Positions 61,901-64,000 of a stretch of DNA of 64,000 nt are shown here, piece by piece. Within the stretch, counting starts at the first letter, position 1. Every line of letters begins with the position of its first letter. The translations under genes were made by a program, and so were the position numbers. Location of the stretch: positions 3,959,210-4,023,209 of the forward strand of contig CM035353.1 in NCBI GenBank assembly GCA_020137815.1, given 5' to 3'. Origin of the DNA: Hormiphora californensis. Taxonomy: Eukaryota; Ctenophora; Tentaculata; Cydippida; Pleurobrachiidae. A model generated the notes under the pieces. It searched no databases. It worked only from the letters and a program-made list of their open reading frames with translations, and was not told the DNA's origin.

Positions 61901-63775
61901 TGATGCAGCAGGTGACGATGGAGCTATGGATATGGAAGATCTGATTGAACGGAAAGATATCTCCAACCAATTAGATGGTCTGGTTGCTATGTAGGTTGAG
62001 AGAGAGAGAGAGAGATAGAGAGCTAGAGAGAGAGAGAGATAGAGAGAAACAAGAAGATGGGGTTTAACCTTCCTTCCCGCAGGATGGGTAGTTCGACATG
62101 GAAAGAGAGAGCAGAAGCTTTGGAGACTGCGGAGAAGAATATGAAAGACGCTGCCAACATAACACCTAACTTATCATCCGATTTCCTGGCCGCTATGAAA
62201 GCTTGCCTTGCAGACAAAAACATGGCCGTCAAAAACAAAGGTAGGTGTCAGGAACCGACCGAATCAGGAAATACTGGTCCCTGATTGGCTAATAACTAGT
62301 CACGTGACCTAAATAACGAATTTTGATTGGTTGTTTACTTGTTTCGGTCGGTTCCTGGTAGATGGTCATTGGTCACACTTTGGTAGCAAAAGAGTCACAG
62401 TACCGGCAGTAGTATGTAGTACTTGTTGAAGGGGAACTGACCGATCTCCATGGAAACTAAACCCCTCCATTGCAGCTATTGCCACGATGACAGCACTTGG
62501 AAAGGCCCTGGGACCCGGAACTGTGAAACACAAGGACATGTTGATGCTGTTGGTGCCCCTACTGGGAGATAGCAAGAAAGGCGTCCAAGTCATGGTGGGT
62601 AGTTGTGTGTGTTTGTTGTTACAGTCGGACCCCGATTTAGGGCCCCCCGATTTAGTGGCACCCCGATTTAGGGACAGGATTTTTTCCCCGATATAGGAAA
62701 TTAACCTTATTTGACCCTGATTTAGTGGACACCCCGATTTAGTGGACAAGAGCCTTTCCCCCGAGGGTGTCCCTAAATCGGGGTCCGACTGTACTAAACA
62801 CCATGGAATAAAGCTCATATTGTGTTGTACATATGTGTTTCGTAATAAAATCCCAAAATTATTTTATACATAGCGAACCAATCCCCTAAACTAAAATGAC
62901 AATGATTATTTTCACAAGGTACTGGATACCCTTAATATTTGGATTGAGCATGTCAATATTAGACGCCTCCTTACTGCGGAGGATCTGGTTCCAGCATCCA
63001 CCGACAATAACCCAAACCTAAGGTAAAGTCTTGTCTAGCTAGACTGTGTTTCGCACGCCCCGCCCTTCTTCACAAATGTAAAGGAGGGTTAGAACATCTT
63101 GAGTAGTAAATCTGAAGTTTACTCCCCTTGATGTTTTTATCAATTAGAATGACTGAATAGTTATATAGTGCTATATCAGATACAGCACTATATAGTACAT
63201 ATATATAGTATATACCAGGAACCGACCGAATCAGGAAATACTGGTCCCTGATTGGCTGAAAACCAGTCACGTGACCTAAATAACGAGTTCTGATTGGTTG
63301 TTTACTTGTGTCGGTCGGTTCCTGCTATATACAGTGTATCTATAATAACCCCCCTCTCTCTCCCCCTCCTCAGGATTTGTCTTTTTAACTGGCTGACGGA
63401 GCAGATCAAAACGGCAAAAGTTCCCCCAAAGCTGCCGAAGGAACTGAATCTCCTAGTTTTGGGACTGTACAAGTCTCTCGAGGACCGAAACCCTGATGTG
63501 AGTCAACGATCAGCCCCCCCCCCCACGATCACCCCCCCCCCCCCCCCCACGATTGGTGTTCAGGCAGAGTATCACGGTGTCTTGAATTGAACCTTTTTTA
63601 GTGTACTAACCACTACAGCTCCACCCGTAATCACTCTCGATAATTAAAACTGATTAATGTTTAGGTGAGGAAAGCTGCCCAGGCATGTTTGCCCTATATT
63701 ATGGCTCACGTAGGGTTCCCAGGGATGATGGAGAAGGTATCCTCACTCGACACGAAGAGCAAGAAAACCATCCAG
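39104..63775 (+). CDS. CKAP5: CKAP5/XMAP215 microtubule polymerase (runs off the right edge)
   Basis: XMAP215/ch-TOG proteins bind tubulin dimers through TOG domains made of HEAT repeats, speed microtubule plus-end growth and act at centrosomes, kinetochores and spindle poles. The start is certain: ATG 39104 opens MGDPADWESLPTIEKCLHK, joined in phase 0 to NWKARVEGYEQSLKDF, the standard family N-terminus. TOG1 to TOG4 and the basic Lys-rich linker follow in family order; TOG5 and the C-terminus lie beyond 64000. Block exons are given in separate entries. Anomalies: about 110 residues of TOG1 are missing between exons at 40354 and 42648, and the TOG2 exons occur twice. Introns hold three other genes and many elements, so the gene spans over 25 kb despite small exons. 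Confidence 0.95.
39270..39929 (+). mobile_element. ~670-bp non-autonomous element, copy 2
   Basis: Same composite structure as 21699-22366: left palindrome with GGTATAAACTCTGGCCA, then TATATACCCTGCT / AGCAGGGTATATA terminal repeats. It fills the first CKAP5 intron and its right end is only 29 bp from the exon 39959 start. Confidence 0.85.
41120..41290 (-). mobile_element. Dispersed element with (TTA)n tail
   Basis: Contains ATTCCGCGCTTATATACCGC, CCCGACAGAGACATGCC, GAGCGGTATATCCTCGACTA and ACACTCGAACAGCTCTGGTT. The same sequence in reverse complement is split between 57745-57855 and 58690-58757. A simple (TTA)n tail at one end suggests a SINE or LINE 3' end, but no tRNA-like head is seen. Confidence 0.65.
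41731..42585. mobile_element. ~850-bp near-perfect palindrome in CKAP5 intron
   Basis: Arms of ~420 bp meet near 42160 (CGGGCTTTTTACCGTTTTTC centre). Outer ends are TTTTGACCCGCT / AGCGGGTCAAAA. Divergence is concentrated at the ends. It sits where the missing TOG1 exons should be, 63 bp before exon 42648. Confidence 0.92.
42754..42841. mobile_element. pogo/Tigger-like MITE, copy 1
   Basis: Ends CAGTCGGACCCCGATTTAG and CTAAATCGGGGTCCGACTG, flanked by TA, as for Tc1/mariner/pogo. A second copy is at 62622. Decayed relatives appear near 30770-30857 and 37190-37230. Confidence 0.82.
42842..45040. other. CKAP5 intron, no gene seen
   Basis: AT-rich intron with a (GA)n microsatellite at 43784-43874 and CT-rich tracts near 44120-44210. 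No open frame has domain or splice support. It ends at the CCCCTGCAG acceptor of exon 45041. Confidence 0.6.
45041..45176 (+). CDS. CKAP5: CKAP5 acidic linker exon (TOG1-TOG2)
   Basis: Starts phase 0 with LNELREEWGKVEKGVPERFT and ends phase 1 in an Glu-rich stretch with GGTGG. It matches the position of the family segment KELEEEWVKLP before the Gly/Glu-rich linker. It is compatible in phase with both copy A (45438) and copy B (48207). This exon is not duplicated. Confidence 0.9.
45322..47190 (+). other. CKAP5: Duplicated CKAP5 TOG2 exons, copy A, with degraded 3' end
   Basis: Exons 45438-45562, 45747-45828, 46121-46237, 46652-46764 and 46920 onward encode the same residues as copy B at 48207-49950 with minor changes (for example KKSS versus KKAS). 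Intron sequence is also shared. From about 46978 the exon decays: recognisable words (TTGTGGTTCGGTT, CCCTAAAAAA) are spaced by homopolymer errors, until 47190. Copy A also has a hairpin insertion absent from copy B, and only three units of a minisatellite that has about 18 in copy B. Most likely an allele misassembled in tandem. Confidence 0.82.
46364..46562. mobile_element. ~200-bp hairpin insertion present only in copy A
   Basis: Arms of ~97 bp from TGTTGAGGGGGTGATCCCTG mirrored around CAAAA. Copy B at the same intron point reads GCGTATGGAGAAGTAATTC without it. Around the insertion TATGGAGAAG occurs on both sides (46354-46363 and again near 46612-46621). The right side carries ~50 extra bases between the hairpin and the second TATGGAGAAG. 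Confidence 0.88.
47206..48082. mobile_element. Truncated TTAA foldback element
   Basis: A diverged relative of 37343-38646. The right arm is complete to GTGTACCC next to TTAA 48083-48086. The left arm is cut at about 47206, where the degraded sequence begins. In copy A the matching site is an unoccupied TTAA at 45322-45325. Confidence 0.85.
48207..50722 (+). CDS. CKAP5: CKAP5 block 2: TOG2 exons, copy B
   Basis: Exons 48207-48328, 48901-48982, 49284-49400, 49526-49638, 49786-49950 and 50594-50722, all phase-consistent. They read DPYDLAEAKDIIKLLNKDCP, SWKIRKEALEKLQ, VVQLAAKCLAGLAKGLRK, SLGDKNPAVRQETTNFVVRL and VRDAASMALGTAMKVVGEKF, a full TOG2 with its HEAT-loop Trp and basic residues. The last exon follows an 18-unit minisatellite whose final unit supplies the acceptor AG. 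Confidence 0.93.
48340..48795. repeat. ~25-bp minisatellite, expanded in copy B
   Basis: About 18 units of GTGATACACTGTTATAATGG plus a short GGGAG spacer. Copy A has three such units at 45583-45645. Open frames on the minus strand (YNSVSPPH repeats) are artefacts. Confidence 0.95.
50017..50593. repeat. 32-bp minisatellite ending at a 3' splice site
   Basis: About 18 near-identical units with core CACAAACATATCTCCTAGTT. The AG of CTCCTAG in the last unit is the acceptor for exon 50594 and the exon's first bases TTGTTG continue the repeat. Every unit therefore carries a copy of the acceptor. Confidence 0.96.
50850..50975. repeat. ~41-bp minisatellite, split by an insertion
   Basis: Units of CTCTCCCCTAATCTGTCTTA and CATGTATCTCCCTAATCTTA. 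Similar units resume at 51776-51850, on the far side of the palindromic element at 50981-51774. Confidence 0.85.
50981..51774. mobile_element. Compound palindromic element
   Basis: Arms 50981-51200 and 51354-51577 are inverted (TGATTACTGTTTAATAGCCC to GATATCTCGAACA). A second inverted pair is 51287-51355 and 51712-51774 (ATGATAATGAACTACATTAG). The same 54-codon frame therefore appears on both strands and is not taken as a gene. Confidence 0.85.
51878..51945. repeat. Short hairpin
   Basis: Inverted ends GTTACGAAATAACCCCT / AGGGGTTATTTCGTAAC around GAAGGTCGCGAGGCGACCT. MITE-like. Confidence 0.8.
52037..52145 (-). mobile_element. hAT-like MITE with 8-bp target duplication
   Basis: Inverted orientation copy. 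Flanked by CTCCTTTA on both sides, a perfect 8-bp target duplication, which is the main evidence for hAT affiliation of the family. Confidence 0.9.
52660..54623 (+). CDS. Basic protein of tandem 49-residue Trp-helix repeats (unknown function)
   Basis: Two exons, 52660-52839 and 53106-54623, joined in phase 0, give 565 residues with no signal peptide. The N-terminal ~80 residues are acidic (GHDEGDEVEERASF, FEEWDSGGESSSW). The centre has five tandem 49-residue repeats (147-bp unit starting at 53574, 53721, 53868, 54015 and 54162) plus diverged units before and after (next at 54303). Each has a basic helix RARRKWKVAQTAVLS, then a linker RDSYSPVAGSDTLRGRSNTA. W-[KR]-x-[VI]-[QRK]-x-A is kept in diverged units, so it is the constrained core. 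A basic aromatic helix of this kind could bind calmodulin, membrane or nucleic acid; that is speculation. The C-terminus (DRLMKKLDLTEELKLLRTQL) may be coiled coil. It lies in a CKAP5 intron on the same strand. A GTCAGT donor near 54605 could extend it. Confidence 0.7.
52853..53062. repeat. (GACT)n / (GACA)n microsatellite
   Basis: Tetranucleotide array filling nearly all of the single intron of the repeat-protein gene, up to 44 bp from the acceptor at 53104. Confidence 0.96.
55097..61732 (+). CDS. CKAP5: CKAP5 block 3: basic linker and TOG3 exons
   Basis: Exons 55097-55283 (Ala/Lys/Pro-rich linker, ATEEKKKAPAKKGPAKK, probably microtubule-lattice binding), 55510-55650, 55979-56121 (NWKARLEAVQAVSSKADGGG), 57454-57535, 60811-60950, 61262-61415 and 61595-61732. 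Phases agree throughout. They encode TOG3 (EKIGDIKLNKQARATLLSIA, AMKQKNPKIHVEMLNWMAD, NAQIRTAALNCIGTFSMYS) and the start of the TOG3-TOG4 linker. The two minus-strand nested genes lie in introns 56122-57453 and 57536-60810. Confidence 0.92.
55628..55770. repeat. Three-unit repeat spanning an exon 3' end
   Basis: ATAGATGCTGAAACAATCTC plus AGGTA occurs three times (from about 55628, 55680 and 55725). The first is the true exon end and donor at 55650. The other two are intronic copies with identical donor context. Confidence 0.9.
56350..56961 (-). CDS. Secreted Asn-rich protein with alternating Cys modules, probably GPI-anchored (unknown)
   Basis: About 203 residues in one exon, in a CKAP5 intron on the opposite strand. 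Signal peptide (MMKITVVLILLAACSVVTDG), then four poly-Asn tracts of roughly 16-28 residues. Each tract begins right after an Arg-Ala (LEPR-A, RQTR-A, LKAR-A, RQTR-A). Module A (WNCNPWGL) follows tracts 1 and 3; module B (ADWYCGACY / AQWYCNSCY) follows tracts 2 and 4. The A-B pair is thus repeated twice. The C-terminus is a small-residue patch (SSSG) then a hydrophobic tail (ISWVVMGLVTLLAPRLVL), as in a GPI-attachment signal. RQTR fits a furin-type RxxR site, so a cleaved precursor is possible. Asn codons are mixed AAC and AAT and the modules stay in frame, which argues for a coding role. No family recognised. Met 56958 is an alternative start. Confidence 0.65.
   Translation of the reverse strand: MMKITVVLILLAACSVVTDGNDLEPRANNNNNNNNNNNNNNNNNNNNNNNNNNNNWNCNPWGLNRQTRANNNNNNNNNNNNNNNNNNNNFNNYYYADWYCGACYNTLKARANNNNNNNNNNNNNNNNNNNNNWNCNPWGLKRQTRANNNNNNNNNNNNNNNNYNNYNYAQWYCNSCYSSSGITPSISWVVMGLVTLLAPRLVL
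57745..58757 (+). mobile_element. Dispersed element interrupted by a GAAGTTTTT foldback
   Basis: The element also seen (reverse complement) at 41120-41290 is split: ACCAGAGCTGTTCGAGTGTG to TATTTTGGC at 57773-57852, then ATTTTGGCATGTCTCTGTCG to (TTA)n at 58692-58757. Between the halves sits 57863-58677 with G and C runs at the junctions. Confidence 0.8.
57863..58677. mobile_element. ~815-bp element with GGCCGGCTGAAG terminal repeats
   Basis: Ends GGCCGGCTGAAGTTTTTGAAG-type and its inverse CTTCAAAAACTTCAGCCGGCC. Subterminal tandem GAAGTTTTT units sit on both sides around GAAGTTGACTTC and GAAGTCGACTTC palindromes. The 700-bp interior is AT-rich and non-coding. Confidence 0.82.
59087..60343 (-). 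CDS. Cathepsin L-like cysteine protease with C-terminal ShKT domain
   Basis: A 418-residue papain-family (C1A) protease, probably lysosomal or secreted and active in extracellular digestion. Order: signal peptide MKIVLVCLLAVAFA (1-14); I29-type propeptide (about 45-95, ending YGVNKFSFMTPMEKQSYLGL); mature enzyme from about 118 with oxyanion Gln132, catalytic Cys138 (NQGSCGSCW), His277 (NHAVTMVGY) and Asn293 (NSWGTNWG), all intact; an Asp/Ser/Pro linker (330-356); a six-Cys ShKT domain (358-392, ending CAKTCNYC); and a short Cys tail (CPSGTIRCPDGKCRHEHMC). The active-site Cys means it is not a silicatein. It is intronless, strongly G/C-ending in codon choice unlike its neighbours, with a TATA box close upstream, which suggests high expression. 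It lies antisense in a CKAP5 intron. Met 60343 was chosen because the signal peptide starts there; the frame is open to 60436. Confidence 0.93.
   Translation of the reverse strand: MKIVLVCLLAVAFAEDPLRSVLRSSSATASLFRQMKVKNHLNFGRSEDSFRFRLFRSSAMKVADYNEDVEDTAQYGVNKFSFMTPMEKQSYLGLNVSGLEMGPEPTGLQSFNARPEKVLWTNTGDVTPVKNQGSCGSCWTFGAVGGLETHYKQKSGVLRNFAEQEYLDCVYEGRRNGCNGGWMSDCYDWSAKNGGRIAATSAMPYRGSDGTCRSSSTANGAKAYKISGNTAVSRSESAHLEALTKGSIAVAFEVTDKFFQYDGTIMKDTTCRGSANHAVTMVGYTKSFILVKNSWGTNWGDQGFVKFARNYHNCHLYDYSSYPALTSTGASDSGSDAATNYKPDESDDGPSPNPDPDCKDNVSDCAKWSSYCSANGWVDYMKKNCAKTCNYCEGGDGGDCPSGTIRCPDGKCRHEHMC
60390..60397 (-). promoter_or_regulatory. TATA box of the cathepsin gene
   Basis: TATAAATA on the minus strand, 46 bases before the ATG at 60343. 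With transcription starting ~30 bases downstream, the 5' UTR would be only ~15-20 bases. Confidence 0.6.
60959..61067 (+). mobile_element. hAT-like MITE with 8-bp target duplication
   Basis: Starts 8 bases inside a CKAP5 intron. Flanked on both sides by GTAAAAAC, which overlaps the splice donor GTAAAA at 60951. The donor sequence is thus duplicated at the far end. Confidence 0.9.
61870..63775 (+). CDS. CKAP5: CKAP5 block 4: acidic linker and TOG4 exons (partial)
   Basis: Exons 61870-61990 (Gly/Glu/Asp-rich linker then LIERKDISNQLDGLVAM), 62083-62240 (GSSTWKERAEALETAEKNMK), 62476-62594, 62919-63022, 63374-63497 (ICLFNWLTEQIKTAKVPPKL) and 63665-63775 (RKAAQACLPYIMAHVGFPGM). Phases agree. The order matches TOG4, up to the segment before TOG5. 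A donor GTATAA at 63776 shows the gene continues beyond the window. Confidence 0.92.
62249..62357 (+). mobile_element. hAT-like MITE copy
   Basis: Full-length copy in a CKAP5 intron, 8 bases after the donor of exon 62083-62240. Flanks GTAGGTGT / GTAGATGG match 6 of 8. Confidence 0.87.
62622..62791. mobile_element. pogo/Tigger-like MITE, copy 2
   Basis: CAGTCGGACCCCGATTTAG ... CTAAATCGGGGTCCGACTG flanked by TA, with extra internal CCCCGATTTAGTGG units. Lies in a CKAP5 intron. Confidence 0.82.
63216..63324 (+). mobile_element. hAT-like MITE copy
   Basis: Full-length copy in a CKAP5 intron, ~50 bp before exon 63374. Flanks GTATATAC / CTATATAC match 7 of 8. Confidence 0.88.
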
Positions 63776-64000
63776 GTATAACACAATATATGGTAGTTAT
63801 TATACAGGTATAATGTGATGTTTAGGGGGGGGCGACATGTTAATTGTTAATAAATCACCTCTTTTTTCCGATTTTGTTAATTAACGTTAATTAACAAAAT
63901 TAACAAAATTAACAAATGCTAAAAGACTGTTCTTATTGGTTAATAATACGACTTTAACTGGTTTAATTTTATAGTTTAATGACTTACCTAACACATACAT

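Overview
The window is animal nuclear DNA: genes are split by GT-AG introns, proteins read in the standard code, and the recognisable products are metazoan or opisthokont families (rootletin, Golgi carbohydrate sulfotransferase, MAD1, a 7TM receptor with LDL-receptor class A modules, CKAP5/XMAP215, a cathepsin with a ShKT domain). TTAGGG-like arrays fit an animal telomere motif. Short introns, genes nested in introns and very dense hairpin elements suggest a marine invertebrate, possibly a sponge or another non-bilaterian. I cannot name the species.

Layout. (1) 0.7-10.3 kb, plus strand: a long coiled-coil gene, very probably rootletin, whose 3' part runs into a minisatellite and then about 1.9 kb of sequence that looks like poor base calls. 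(2) 13.1-14.3 kb, minus: an intronless carbohydrate sulfotransferase. (3) 14.3-30.4 kb: almost gene-free, holding palindromic elements (two with telomere-like arrays), dispersed repeats, rearranged LINE fragments, a (CCTT)n array with 1.4 kb of decayed flank, and two orphan exons. (4) 30.5-31.1 kb, minus: the last two exons of a MAD1-like gene, with no upstream exons found. (5) 31.5-36.6 kb, minus: a four-exon 7TM receptor with one apparent frameshift. (6) 39.1 kb to the right edge, plus: a CKAP5/XMAP215 gene with TOG domains 1 to 4. Its introns contain three other genes: a basic 49-residue-repeat protein (plus), a secreted asparagine-rich protein with alternating Cys modules (minus) and an intronless cathepsin-ShKT protease (minus).

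Three themes stand out. First, the CKAP5 TOG2 exons are present twice. Copy A ends in degraded sequence and copy B begins at the end of a foldback element inserted at a TTAA that is unoccupied in copy A; this looks like two haplotypes joined end to end. Second, non-autonomous hairpin elements dominate: seven copies (one a fragment) of a ~110-bp hAT-like MITE, two pogo-like MITEs, and foldbacks up to 1.3 kb. Several have visible target duplications or empty sites. Third, three minisatellites start at, end at or span an exon-intron boundary.

Rootletin, MAD1 and CKAP5 all act at centrosomes, spindles or ciliary rootlets, but nothing here shows they are co-regulated. The least explained coding sequences are the Asn-rich precursor-like protein and the 49-residue-repeat protein.
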